From an uncultured Sphingomonadaceae bacterium (GTDB taxonomy: Bacteria; Pseudomonadota; Alphaproteobacteria; Sphingomonadales; Sphingomonadaceae): a DNA stretch of 64,000 nt. How positions within the stretch are numbered: position 1 is the stretch's first letter; each line of letters begins with the position of its first letter. The notes under the pieces were generated by a model that had not been told where the DNA came from, ran no database searches, and worked only from the letters and a program-made list of their open reading frames with translations. Location of the stretch: NCBI GenBank assembly GCA_937996655.1, contig CALKUK010000014.1, positions 310,001-374,000 on the forward strand, written 5' to 3'. This document shows positions 1-8,045 of this stretch, in pieces. A program made the position numbers and the translations under genes.

Positions 1-74
1 CAATATCATAGGCCCTTGCCGACATGGCGAAAGATGGGGTAGAAGATTAACCAATACGGTTATTGAGGGTTGTC

Positions 75-638
75 ATGATCACACGCATCCGCGAAGTGCG
101 CCGCGCCAAGGGGCTGACCTTGGCAGATGTTGGCGCGCGCTGCGATCCGCCGACCACCGCGCAGACGATCGGACGTCTGGAAACCGGCACGCGCACCGTG
201 TCGGTTGATTGGCTCAACCGGATTGCGCTGGCGCTTGGGGTTGAGGCCGGGGATCTTGTCGAACTGCCGGAACGGGCGGACCTGCCGGTCGCAGCAATCC
301 TCGGCGCCGACGGAGCGAGTGCACCGCGCCATGAACAGGTGGCCGCAGCGCCCGCGCCGGACGCGGGGTCGATTGCCGTTCTGGTCGATGCCGGGGTGGG
401 TGACTATCGGGCCGGTGACCAGATTTGGTGCGCGCGGCTTGCGCCCGATGGGTTTGCAACCGCTCTCAACCGGGATGTGCTCGTCCCCCGTCCGGCGGGT
501 CGCTATGTGTTCGGTCGGCTGATCGGGCGGCAGGACGCGCGGCTACAGATCCTGCCGCTAGGCGCGGGGGCCAAACAGCAAATCTTTGATGATCCGGCCT
601 GGATTGCCGTCGCCACGCGACTTGTCCGCGCGCTTTGA
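75..638 (+). CDS. XRE-family helix-turn-helix regulator with S24-like C-terminal half
   Basis: The first 60 residues form a Cro/C1-type helix-turn-helix (RIREVRRAKGLTLADVG, then QTIGRLETGTRTVSVDWLNRI), a DNA-binding fold. The last 80 residues (YRAGDQIWCARL, DVLVPR, YVFGRLIG) resemble the S24/LexA-type C-terminal fold of phage-like repressors, but I see no clear Ser-Lys catalytic pair, so self-cleavage is not supported. A TTG lies in frame at 63; the ATG at 75 is chosen because the HTH begins right after it. The gene stands alone at the left edge of the window; its target is unknown. Confidence 0.8.
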   Translation: MITRIREVRRAKGLTLADVGARCDPPTTAQTIGRLETGTRTVSVDWLNRIALALGVEAGDLVELPERADLPVAAILGADGASAPRHEQVAAAPAPDAGSIAVLVDAGVGDYRAGDQIWCARLAPDGFATALNRDVLVPRPAGRYVFGRLIGRQDARLQILPLGAGAKQQIFDDPAWIAVATRLVRAL

Positions 639-752
639 AACAGGCTCTATGACAGGAATTTAAGGCGCATTTCATTTGCTCCCACCGGGGTCCGGCTCTA
701 GCCCAAAGGCATTCCGGTCCGGCGGTCGTCCGGCCCATTGAGGGGAGTTACA

Positions 753-1643
753 ATGCGCAAGACGTTTTCTTTCATGCTTCTGGCATCTGCCGCAATCGGC
801 CTTGCCGCATGTGGCAACAGCGGATCGGACAGCATTCCCGAAGGCCAGACCGTCGCCCGTGTCGACAATAAGGATGTGACCATCCATGAGCTGAATGCCG
901 AACTGAGCGGCGCGCAGCTGCCCAGCGGTGACGCGCGCAAGCCTTATGAGCAGGCCGCCCTTCAGCGGATCATCGACCGCCGCATTCTCGCAGATCTTGC
1001 GCGTGAGAAGAAGCTGGATGACTCACCCGAATTCGTCTTGCTGAAGCAGCGCGCCGAGGAACAGGTGCTTGTCGAACTGCTGCAGAAGAATATCGCCACG
1101 GCCGCCAAAAAGCCGACCGTTCAGGAAGCCAAAGCCTTCATCGCGGGGAACCCGACCCTCTTTGCCAACCGCAAGGTCTTGGCGGTTGATCAGATCATCT
1201 TCCCCGTGCCCAAGGACCCGAAGAAGCTGCAAGAACTGGCTCCGCTGAAGTCGATGACCGATGTCGAAAAGTGGCTGATCGACAATGGCATTCAGTATCG
1301 CCGTCAGCCGACCCAGCTCGATACGCTTCAGGTGCCGCCGGAAATGGCCACGAAGATTGTCGGGCTCCCCGCCGGTGAAGTGTTCGTTGTGCCCGCCAAT
1401 GGCGCTGTCTCCGCGAATGTTATCACCGACAGCAAGGCGCAGCCCGTGACCGGTGATGAGGCCAATAATGTGGCCATGCGGATGCTCGCCAACAAAGCGA
1501 TCCAGGCCGCCGCGACCAAGGAGCTTGAAGCCGAAGTCAAAAAGCGCCGCGACGCGGTGACCTATCAGACCGGCTTTGCACCGCCTAAGGCTCCGGGTGC
1601 GCCGGGTGCCAAGCCGGCTGCTGCGGTTCCCGCAAAGCTCTAA
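753..1643 (+). CDS. EpsD-family peptidyl-prolyl cis-trans isomerase, lipoprotein
   Basis: A 296-residue exported protein. The N-terminus is a type II signal peptide with lipobox LAAC (residues 18-21 region), so it should be lipid-anchored in the periplasm. The middle has the SurA-type N-terminal chaperone pattern (NAELSGAQLPSGDARK, RIIDRRILADLAREKKLDD) followed by a degenerate parvulin-like segment, and the tail is Pro/Ala/Lys rich. EpsD-like proteins accompany exopolysaccharide export genes, and two glycosyltransferases follow. The ATG at 753 follows GAGGGGAG at about 9 bases; the upstream TTG at 738 is rejected because it would spoil the signal peptide. Confidence 0.75.
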   Translation: MRKTFSFMLLASAAIGLAACGNSGSDSIPEGQTVARVDNKDVTIHELNAELSGAQLPSGDARKPYEQAALQRIIDRRILADLAREKKLDDSPEFVLLKQRAEEQVLVELLQKNIATAAKKPTVQEAKAFIAGNPTLFANRKVLAVDQIIFPVPKDPKKLQELAPLKSMTDVEKWLIDNGIQYRRQPTQLDTLQVPPEMATKIVGLPAGEVFVVPANGAVSANVITDSKAQPVTGDEANNVAMRMLANKAIQAAATKELEAEVKKRRDAVTYQTGFAPPKAPGAPGAKPAAAVPAKL

Positions 1644-1719
1644 CGATCTTGGAGAACAGACAGGCGGGGGGACGCGATAGCGACCTCCGCCTGTCCATTT
1701 TCAGGCATGGGCCTTCTAC

Positions 1720-2682
1720 ATGACGGACGCACCAGAGCTGTCGATCCTGATGGTCAATTGGAACACGCGCGACATGACGCTGGCGTGCCTGCGGTCTGTC
1801 TTTTCCGAAACGCGCGACACCTCGTTTGAACTGATCCTTGTCGACAATGGGTCGGCAGACGGCTCGGCGGCGGCCATCGGGGCGGAATTTCCTCAGGTGA
1901 AGGTCATCGCGGAAAGCGAAAATCACGGCTTTGCCAAAGCCAATAATATCGCGGCCAAAGTCGCGACCGGCCAGTATCTCCTGCTCCTCAATACCGACAC
2001 CGTTATCCTCGATGGCGCGATTGATAAGATCGTCGCCTTTGCCCGCGCCAATCCGTCTGCAAAGCTTTGGGGCGCCCGCACGTTGTGGGAAGACGGGACG
2101 CTCAACCCGACATCGGTGTGGAAACGGATCACCCCCTGGAGCGCCTTTTCTTTTGCGGTTGGCCTGCGCGGCGCGCTGTCGCGGTTCGAGCTGTTTAACC
2201 CCGAAGGCATGGGCCATTGGCCGCGCAATACGGTGCGTGAGGTCGATATCGTTGCGGGCTGTTTCCTGCTGATGGAGCGCCACTTCTGGAATGCGCTGGG
2301 CGGCTTTGATGCGCGTTTCTTCATGTATGGTGAGGAAGCGGATCTGTGTGCCCGCGCGCGGGCGGCCGGCGCGCGACCGCTGATGACGCCGGACGCGACG
2401 ATCATTCACTATGGCGGCAAGAGTGCGGCCAGCCATGCGAGCAAGATCGTCTATGTCATGGGCGCGCGGATTGGCCTTGTCCAAAGCCAGTCGGGGGCAA
2501 TTGGTGGCGCGATTGGGCGGTTGGCCTGCATCGCCCATGTCGGCATCCGTGCTTATGCCTTTGGATTGCTCAGCCGCCTGCGGCCCGCGCGCTTTGAGAA
2601 GAACGCGCGGGAATGGGGGCATGCCTGGTCTCGCCGGTCGGAATGGCGAAATGGGCCAAGTGCCATCGAAGTGAAGCGATAG
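1720..2682 (+). CDS. Glycosyltransferase family 2
   Basis: A 320-residue GT-A enzyme. The N-terminus has the family 2 pattern LSILMVNWNTRDMTLACLRS, the nucleotide-sugar site DNGSADGS and a metal-binding LNTDT motif near residue 92. The acceptor-side signature GGFDARFFMYGEEADLCAR sits near residue 200, typical of rhamnosyltransferase-like family 2 enzymes. It probably transfers a sugar from a nucleotide donor to a growing surface polysaccharide; donor and acceptor cannot be read from sequence. The next gene starts 8 bases after its stop, so the two are probably co-transcribed. Confidence 0.88.
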   Translation: MTDAPELSILMVNWNTRDMTLACLRSVFSETRDTSFELILVDNGSADGSAAAIGAEFPQVKVIAESENHGFAKANNIAAKVATGQYLLLLNTDTVILDGAIDKIVAFARANPSAKLWGARTLWEDGTLNPTSVWKRITPWSAFSFAVGLRGALSRFELFNPEGMGHWPRNTVREVDIVAGCFLLMERHFWNALGGFDARFFMYGEEADLCARARAAGARPLMTPDATIIHYGGKSAASHASKIVYVMGARIGLVQSQSGAIGGAIGRLACIAHVGIRAYAFGLLSRLRPARFEKNAREWGHAWSRRSEWRNGPSAIEVKR

Positions 2683-2690
2683 GGGTTGCC

Positions 2691-3506
2691 ATGACAGACA
2701 TGACCCATGTGATCCTCACCCGCTTCAACGTCCCGACCAAGGGGCGTGAAGCGGAAATCCGCTCCCGCACCGGCTGGTTGGAGCGGCGCTTTGATATTTT
2801 TGAACAATATTGTCTGCCCGCCGTTGCGGCGCAGACCAACCGCGATTTCATTTGGATCATCTATTTCGATACAGCGACGCCCGCGGCCTACCGGGACCGG
2901 ATTGCGCGTTGCCAGAAGGAGTTTCCCTTCGTCGACCTCTACCGTGAGGATATGCCGCTCGACACCGTTGTCGATGATGTCCGCGCGCAGCTAAAGCCCG
3001 GCAGCGAAACAGTGCTGACAACGCGGCTCGACAATGATGATGGCATCGCGCGCGACTTTGTGGAGCGGCTGCAACGCCATGCCCACACCGTGAAGCCGGG
3101 CACCGCGCTCAACTTTCCCGACGGCGTCTCTTGGCGCGACGGCTGGGTGTTCAGCGCGCGGGATGAGAGCAATCCTTTCGCCTCCGTGCTGGAGCGTTCC
3201 GATGGTTTCCGCACCATCTGGGCGCGGCCGCATGCGTTGCTGCACGAAGCTTTTGCCATGCATCAGATTGAGGATGGGCTTGGCTGGCTGCAGGTCATCC
3301 ATGGGGAGAATGTCACCAACCGCGTGAAGGGGCGGCAGCGCCCCGGATCTGTGCTGGGCGATGCCTTTGCCATTCGCCCGGGCAGCGATGTGAAGTCGCC
3401 CGGCCCAATGGATGCGTTGGTGGAAAACCTTGTCCGCTATCCCGCGCGGTTGGCCCGTGAAACTGCGGTGAAGCTGATCAAGCCATTCCTGAAGGTTGTG
3501 CGCTAG
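2691..3506 (+). CDS. Putative rhamnosyltransferase
   Basis: A 271-residue cytoplasmic protein that matches the putative rhamnosyl transferase family (PF11316 type) by its start (MTHVILTRFNVPTKGRE), the segment QTNRDFIWIIYFD, and the TTRLDNDDGIARDFVE motif that looks like the metal/nucleotide site. ATG 2691 is chosen over an in-frame upstream start at 2613 because the conserved block starts there and it lies just after the previous stop. Its last 29 bases overlap the end of the convergent gene. Together with the preceding glycosyltransferase it suggests a surface-glycan module. Specificity is inferred. Confidence 0.75.
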   Translation: MTDMTHVILTRFNVPTKGREAEIRSRTGWLERRFDIFEQYCLPAVAAQTNRDFIWIIYFDTATPAAYRDRIARCQKEFPFVDLYREDMPLDTVVDDVRAQLKPGSETVLTTRLDNDDGIARDFVERLQRHAHTVKPGTALNFPDGVSWRDGWVFSARDESNPFASVLERSDGFRTIWARPHALLHEAFAMHQIEDGLGWLQVIHGENVTNRVKGRQRPGSVLGDAFAIRPGSDVKSPGPMDALVENLVRYPARLARETAVKLIKPFLKVVR

Positions 3507-4134
3507 CCGTCCGTGCCGTCCACCAGGAGGTGAGGGTCGCCAGGCCATAAGCGAACCAGGCAAGCCAGGTCGTATTGGCATCCACCACAGTTGCAACCGG
3601 CCCGAACCAGTTGACCGCCTGCAACATCAATAACACGCCGCCAAGCACATAGACGGACAGGCGCAGACCACCCGTTGCCCGCGCGTAGAGCCAGAGTGCG
3701 CCTAGCGTGATCCCTATTTCCAGCGGCATCTCAATGGTGGGGTGGTTCCATAGGCCCAGTCCGAGCTTGGGTGGCTGGCCGGTGATCGTCAGATCCGGCA
3801 CATGGACGAGCAGATCAAGCAGCCAGTGCGAGACGACGACGGCAAAGCCGATCAGCGCCGCCGTGCGGTTGCGGGAGGCCAGCCAAATGAGGGCGGCAAA
3901 CACCGCGCCAAACACCGCACTGCCCAACAGGCTGTGCGTGTAGGGCATATGGTATAGGTCCATCGGGTTCATGACGCTGATGCCGGGGGAAACCCGCATT
4001 TGCTCCGCCCCGGTCAGCAGCAGGCCGAAGAACGCCCAATCCACCAACTGGCCACCGATAAAGAGGATGGGGAGCGGCGGCGCATCCTTGTGCGTCGCGG
4101 CGACAAGCGCAGGTGCGAAATGACCGATGAACAT
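3478..4134 (-). CDS. Multi-pass membrane protein, putative metal-dependent hydrolase type
   Basis: A 218-residue integral membrane protein with about six hydrophobic segments. Histidines near membrane edges (MFIGHF at the start, HMPYTHSLLG, VVSHWLLDLLVHVPD) give the spaced His/Asp pattern of the YdjM/DUF457-like 'metal-dependent hydrolase' membrane family, whose real substrate is unknown. The start at 4134 is chosen because MFIGHF opens the conserved region; the longer frame toward 4509 overlaps pntA2. It is the last gene of the minus-strand pnt group, 41 bases after pntA2, in the place where pntB would be expected. Confidence 0.65.
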   Translation of the reverse strand: MFIGHFAPALVAATHKDAPPLPILFIGGQLVDWAFFGLLLTGAEQMRVSPGISVMNPMDLYHMPYTHSLLGSAVFGAVFAALIWLASRNRTAALIGFAVVVSHWLLDLLVHVPDLTITGQPPKLGLGLWNHPTIEMPLEIGITLGALWLYARATGGLRLSVYVLGGVLLMLQAVNWFGPVATVVDANTTWLAWFAYGLATLTSWWTARTASAQPSGMA

Positions 4135-4175
4135 GGACGGGCCTCCCTCATTTGCCCGCGAGAGCGTGTGCGCCC

Positions 4176-4460
4176 CTAGCGGTCTTTTTTCTTGTACATA
4201 GCGAGCATCCGCGCTGTGACCGCGAACCCGCCGAAGATATTTACACTGGCCAAGGCCACCGCGATCAGCCCGAGCATCTTCGCCACGCCCCATGCGCCTG
4301 CCGGTGACGCCGCGATCAGCGCGCCGACGATGATCACGGAGGAAATGGCATTCGTCACCGCCATCAGCGGCGTATGGAGCGCAGGCGTGACCGACCAGAC
4401 GACATAATAGCCGACAAAGCAGGCCATCACGAAGATCGACAAGATCGAGATAAAGTCCAT
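4176..4460 (-). CDS. pntAB: NAD(P) transhydrogenase subunit alpha, part 2 (membrane domain)
   Basis: A 94-residue protein equal to the C-terminal membrane part of PntA. It has three hydrophobic helices and the family block FVGYYVVWSVTPALHTPLM followed by VTNAISSVIIVGAL. In the proton-translocating transhydrogenase this piece belongs to the membrane channel coupling NADPH formation to proton entry. The split of PntA into two polypeptides is known for many alphaproteobacteria. The preceding stop codon directly abuts this ATG (TAAATG), so translation is probably coupled. pntB is not found next to it. Confidence 0.93.
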   Translation of the reverse strand: MDFISILSIFVMACFVGYYVVWSVTPALHTPLMAVTNAISSVIIVGALIAASPAGAWGVAKMLGLIAVALASVNIFGGFAVTARMLAMYKKKDR

Positions 4461-4829
4461 TTAGCGCTCCGCAGTCCAAGGCAGGACGAAGTTGCGTCCT
4501 TCGGACCATGTCTGCCCGATCATCTTACCATCCACAAGACAGGCCGAGCTATGATAAAGGCCTTTGCCATCTGTTGTCCGGAAGGCGACGCACTTGCGAT
4601 CCTGCCCGCGCCCCACGCGCCCGGCAAGGATTTCGCTATTGTAAAAGCTGCCGGTCAGGCTGCCATCCTCAGCGACGGTCAGTACCATCGGCTGCGAATA
4701 AGGCGCATCGGTGAGCGAGACACGCAAATCGACCTTCCAGGTGCCTGCGAGCGGCGCGTAACGCTCGACGACTGCTTCGGCAGTGGCCGTGGAGGCGAGA
4801 AGAAGGAGCGGGAGAACCAGTGCTTTCAT
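4461..4829 (-). CDS. Small secreted protein of unknown function
   Basis: A 122-residue protein with a clear Sec signal peptide (MKALVLPLLLLASTATAEA, cleavage near residue 19). The mature part looks like a small beta-rich domain: GTWKVDLRVSL, LTVAEDGSLTGSFYNSEI, RKCVAFRTTDGKG, with two cysteines that could form a disulfide in the periplasm. I do not recognise a function. It is inserted between the two halves of the split pntA and abuts pntA2, so it is expressed with the transhydrogenase, but no biochemical link is shown. Confidence 0.7.
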   Translation of the reverse strand: MKALVLPLLLLASTATAEAVVERYAPLAGTWKVDLRVSLTDAPYSQPMVLTVAEDGSLTGSFYNSEILAGRVGRGQDRKCVAFRTTDGKGLYHSSACLVDGKMIGQTWSEGRNFVLPWTAER

Positions 4830-4933
4830 TTCGGAGGCACACCTTCATTTGCTGTTACAATAATGTGGTGCAGGACGCTTCGAGAATTGGCAAGAGTGTC
4901 CTCAAAATCCCCTTTCCCGATGGGGGAGGATTG

Positions 4934-6064
4934 CTATCCCAGCAGCCTTTCATTCACCACCTTGCCGCCCTGTGTCAGGCGGATGGCGGCGGTAATTTCG
5001 TCTTCGTCGGGGAGGATCGGTTTGCCGGCCTCCTTGTCCCAGAAGGCGGAGAGGAAGTTGTAGAGGTTGCGCGCAAACAGCGCCGATGCATCGGCGGCGA
5101 GGTGGGCGGGCGTGTTGGAATAGCCGATGATCTTCACACCGTGCTTCACGACAACCTCATCGGGCTTGGAGCCTTCGACATTGCCACCCTGTGCCACGGC
5201 CAGATCGAAGATGACGGAACCGGGCTTCATCGTTGCGATCTGCGCATCGGTTATAAGGCGCGGGGCTGCGCGACCGGGGATGAGCGCGGTGGTGATGACG
5301 ATATCCTGCTTGGCAATGTGCGCGGAGACGAGTTCGGCCTGTGCGGCCTTATACTCGTCGGACATTTCCGTCGCGTATCCGCCAGCGCCTTCGCCCTCAA
5401 TGCCTTTGACAGCCTCGACGAAGATGGCCTTTGCGCCCAGCGATTCGATTTGTTCCTTAGTCGCCGAGCGGACGTCCGTTGCAGAAACCTGCGCGCCCAA
5501 GCGGCGGGCGGTCGCAATGGCCTGAAGCCCGGCAACCCCAACGCCCATGATGAAGGCGCGCGCGGCAGAAATGGTCCCCGCTGCTGTCATCATCATCGGG
5601 AAGGCGCGACCATAAGCGGCCGCGGCTTCAATGACGGCCTTATAGCCCGACAGGTTCGATTGAGAGGAGAGGATGTCCATTGACTGCGCACGCGTGATGC
5701 GCGGCATGAACTCCATCGCCAGCGCCTCAACGCCAGCCGCCGCATAGGCGTCAACGCGGTCACGTTGCCCGAATGGGTCGAGGCCCGCGACGATCCATGC
5801 GCCCGCCGCCATGCCCTTGAGCGCCTTGGGGTCTGGCCCCTGCACGCCAAGAATGATGTCGGCGTCTTTCAGGACATCCGACCCCTTGCCGACCGTTGCG
5901 CCCGCCGCTGCATAATCGGCATCGGCAATTGAGGCGCCCGCCCCGGCCCCGGCTTCCACAGCGACGGTCGCGCCCAGCGCGATGAATTTCTTCACCGTCT
6001 CCGGCGTCGCCGAAACGCGCGTTTCGCCTGCCGCTGTTTCGCGCAGGACGGCGAGCTTTGTCAC
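4934..6064 (-). CDS. pntAA: NAD(P) transhydrogenase subunit alpha, part 1 (NAD-binding)
   Basis: A 376-residue soluble NAD(H)-binding domain I of transhydrogenase. It begins MTKLAVLRETAAGETRVSATPETVKKF in the alanine dehydrogenase/PntA pattern and contains a Rossmann-type stretch (ARAFIMGVGVAGLQAIATARRLGAQVSATD) near residues 170-200, then the PGRAAPRLITDAQIATMKPG block. It binds NADH on the cytoplasmic face and passes hydride to NADP bound on PntB. The small oxidase subunit gene ends just before it. Confidence 0.95.
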   Translation of the reverse strand: MTKLAVLRETAAGETRVSATPETVKKFIALGATVAVEAGAGAGASIADADYAAAGATVGKGSDVLKDADIILGVQGPDPKALKGMAAGAWIVAGLDPFGQRDRVDAYAAAGVEALAMEFMPRITRAQSMDILSSQSNLSGYKAVIEAAAAYGRAFPMMMTAAGTISAARAFIMGVGVAGLQAIATARRLGAQVSATDVRSATKEQIESLGAKAIFVEAVKGIEGEGAGGYATEMSDEYKAAQAELVSAHIAKQDIVITTALIPGRAAPRLITDAQIATMKPGSVIFDLAVAQGGNVEGSKPDEVVVKHGVKIIGYSNTPAHLAADASALFARNLYNFLSAFWDKEAGKPILPDEDEITAAIRLTQGGKVVNERLLG

Positions 6065-6065
6065 C

Positions 6066-6191
6066 TTATTTGGAGATGAGAATGATGACGAGTGCGGCGA
6101 GAAGTGCCGAAGCGATGGCGCCCCACTTCATCAGGTTCATGACACCGGCATAGGTGCCTTCGTGCGCTTTCATGTCGTTGTTGCTGGCCAT
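6066..6191 (-). CDS. aa3-type cytochrome c oxidase subunit IV
   Basis: A 41-residue protein with a short polar head (ASNNDMKAHEGTYAGVM) and one C-terminal transmembrane helix (NLMKWGAIASALLAALVIILISK). This is the bacterial aa3-type oxidase subunit IV pattern, a single-helix accessory subunit of cytochrome c oxidase. ATG at 6191 is chosen because the conserved HEGTYAGF-like block follows closely; the longer frame to 6251 adds unrelated residues. The catalytic oxidase genes are not in this window. It ends one base before pntAA, so it leads the pnt transcript. Confidence 0.85.
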   Translation of the reverse strand: MASNNDMKAHEGTYAGVMNLMKWGAIASALLAALVIILISK

Positions 6192-6313
6192 TGCTTCTTC
6201 TCCCGTTGACTCTTGAACCCCGGCTTTAATGGCGGATGAACTCCGTCTCAAGTCTCCATTCAGCTTTGCAGCAGTAATCGCCCGTCAACCGCACAGTGTG
6301 TCCGTCGTCACAG

Positions 6314-6339
6314 GTTTAAGGGCATGTTTACGCTTAAAC
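6314..6339. promoter_or_regulatory. Inverted repeat upstream of the response-regulator gene
   Basis: Perfect 7-base arms GTTTAAG and CTTAAAC separated by 12 bases, in the gap between the oxidase subunit (minus) and the response regulator (plus), ending 42 bases before the chosen ATG at 6382. A TTAA-N7-TTTA arrangement inside it resembles a degenerate CtrA box, but with one mismatch. It may be an operator for self-control of the regulator. Only the symmetry is seen; the binder is unknown. Confidence 0.4.
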
Positions 6340-6381
6340 TCTAAAAACGTCCGAAATCGGGACAGAATTTCAGGGGGCAAG

Positions 6382-7803
6382 ATGACGCCAACGGGCATGC
6401 GCATGGTCATGCTGATCGACGATGAGCCAGCGCAACAGCGTCTGGTGTCGGCGCTTGCTGCGCGCGCAGGCTGGCGCACGATCTTTGCCGCAGACTCTGA
6501 AACCGCCATTGCGCATCTCGGTACCCGTGACGGGATGATGCTCGACGCGGTCCTCATTGATCATTCCATGTCGAACAGCGAGGCCGTGGCCCTGATCCGT
6601 GAGATCAAGGCGCGGCGTCAGGCGCTCCCCATCCTCATGCTCACGCCGGTCAGCGATGTTGGCATCGCAGTGGAGGCGATGCGTGCCGGGGCAACCGATT
6701 TCCTCGTCAAACCGATTGCGCCGGACCGTCTGATCGCGGCCCTCGATGCGACGCTTGATGAACGCGTGGCAGCGGGAGAATTGCGTCCGCTCACCGAAAA
6801 GATTTCGGCAACGCTGGGCTTTGAAGATATTGTCGGCTCGTCTCCCGATTTTCGGGCGGCGCTCGCCATCGCGGCAAAGGCGGCGCGGTCCCGCCTGCCG
6901 ATCCTGATTGAGGGCGAACCGGGCGTCGGCAAGGAAGTGGTGGCAGAGGCCGTCCATGCCGCATCGCCGCGCTCCAAACGGGTGATGACGACGGTCAATT
7001 GCGGCGCCATTCCCTCCAACCTTATTGAATCGCACTTGTTCGGACATGAAAAGGGCGCCTTTGCGGGGGCCTTTGCCCGCCATGTGGGCAAGCTCATTGA
7101 TGCCGATGGCGGCACGCTGTTCTTGGATGAGGTCAGCGAGCTGTCCATGGGCGCGCAGGTGAAGCTGCTCGGCTATCTTCAATCGGGGGAATTTCTGCCC
7201 ATTGGCGCGCGCCTGCCGCAGGAGGCCGATGTCCGCATTGTCGCTGCCTCCAATTCCAAATTGTTGCAGGCGGTTGAGGCCGGCACCTTCCGCGAAGACC
7301 TGTATTATCGCCTCAACGTCGTTCAATTGACCATCCCGCCGCTGCGCGAACGGCTGGGCGATATTCCGGCTTTGTCGCGGCATTTGCTCTCACGCATCGC
7401 CAAACAACCGGGGCTGCGCGATTTGGGCATTACAGACGCCGCGATGGAATTGCTCGTCAGCTATGATTGGCCGGGCAATGTCCGCCAGTTGCAAAACGTT
7501 CTGTTCCGCGCCGCCGTGCTGTGTGAAGGCGATGCGCTGACCATCGGGGATTTTCCGCAGGTTGCCAGCAAAACGGCCCCGCGCTCCATGCCGGATGCCG
7601 CCAACACCAATCAGGACTCCGGCGTCACTCTGTTTCTGGCAGACGGGCATATGCGCCCGCTGGATGATATTGAGGCCGACATCATCCGCCTCGCCATCGG
7701 CCATTATCGCGGCCGGATGACCGAAGTCGCCCGGCGCTTGGGCATCGGCCGCTCCACATTATACCGCAAGCTTGCTGAACTGGGGATCAGCGAAGTCGCC
7801 TGA
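6382..7803 (+). CDS. NtrC-type response regulator (REC, AAA+, Fis) with GAFAGA loop
   Basis: A 473-residue three-domain regulator. REC domain at residues 1-120 keeps the acidic pair IDDE, the phospho-acceptor Asp in LIDHSM and the Lys of LVKP. The AAA+ domain (about 150-370) has Walker A GEPGVGKE and Walker B GGTLFLDE. The C-terminal Fis-type helix-turn-helix is TEVARRLGIGRSTLYRKL. The sigma54-contacting loop reads GAFAGA (residues 225-230) instead of GAFTGA. ATG 6382 follows CAGGGGGCAAG; the in-frame start at 6229 is unlikely. No partner kinase is adjacent. Confidence 0.88.
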   Translation: MTPTGMRMVMLIDDEPAQQRLVSALAARAGWRTIFAADSETAIAHLGTRDGMMLDAVLIDHSMSNSEAVALIREIKARRQALPILMLTPVSDVGIAVEAMRAGATDFLVKPIAPDRLIAALDATLDERVAAGELRPLTEKISATLGFEDIVGSSPDFRAALAIAAKAARSRLPILIEGEPGVGKEVVAEAVHAASPRSKRVMTTVNCGAIPSNLIESHLFGHEKGAFAGAFARHVGKLIDADGGTLFLDEVSELSMGAQVKLLGYLQSGEFLPIGARLPQEADVRIVAASNSKLLQAVEAGTFREDLYYRLNVVQLTIPPLRERLGDIPALSRHLLSRIAKQPGLRDLGITDAAMELLVSYDWPGNVRQLQNVLFRAAVLCEGDALTIGDFPQVASKTAPRSMPDAANTNQDSGVTLFLADGHMRPLDDIEADIIRLAIGHYRGRMTEVARRLGIGRSTLYRKLAELGISEVA

Positions 7804-7817
7804 TTGCAAAAGACTCT

Positions 7818-7981
7818 TCGTCGCCCCGTGCTCGACACGGGGCTTGGCTCTTCTTGCACCTCTCCGCTTGGCATGATGCTCGAATGGCCAGACCTCTGAG
7901 AGCAGGCGTATCCCGCGAGCAGGGGGGGGGGGCGAAACCGCGCGGAGGATAGCCAAGCCCCGTGTCAAGCACCGGGCGACG
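7818..7981. repeat. MITE-like palindromic element, copy 1
   Basis: The ends are inverted: TCGTCGCCCCGTGCTCGACA with CGGGGCTTGGCT at 7818-7849, and AGCCAAGCCCCGTGTCAAGC with ACCGGGCGACG at 7951-7981. The centre contains TTGGCATGATG and an 11-G run at 7922-7932. A related element lies at 15700-15850, and its reverse complement matches part of this centre, so the repeated unit is the whole 165 bases, not only the ends. It carries no gene and fills the 242-base gap between the response regulator and the pentapeptide protein. Confidence 0.7.
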
Positions 7982-8045
7982 CGGAAGATAAGGCGAACGT
8001 GTCCACGCCGCCTAGCCTCTCGCAAATCCCGCGCTATGAGGCTTC

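Noticed and set aside
1585..2622. Long minus-strand frame (345 residues) opposite the family 2 glycosyltransferase
   Set aside because: Arg/Pro/His-rich translation without domains; the plus-strand gene has clear motifs. It is a GC-driven shadow frame.
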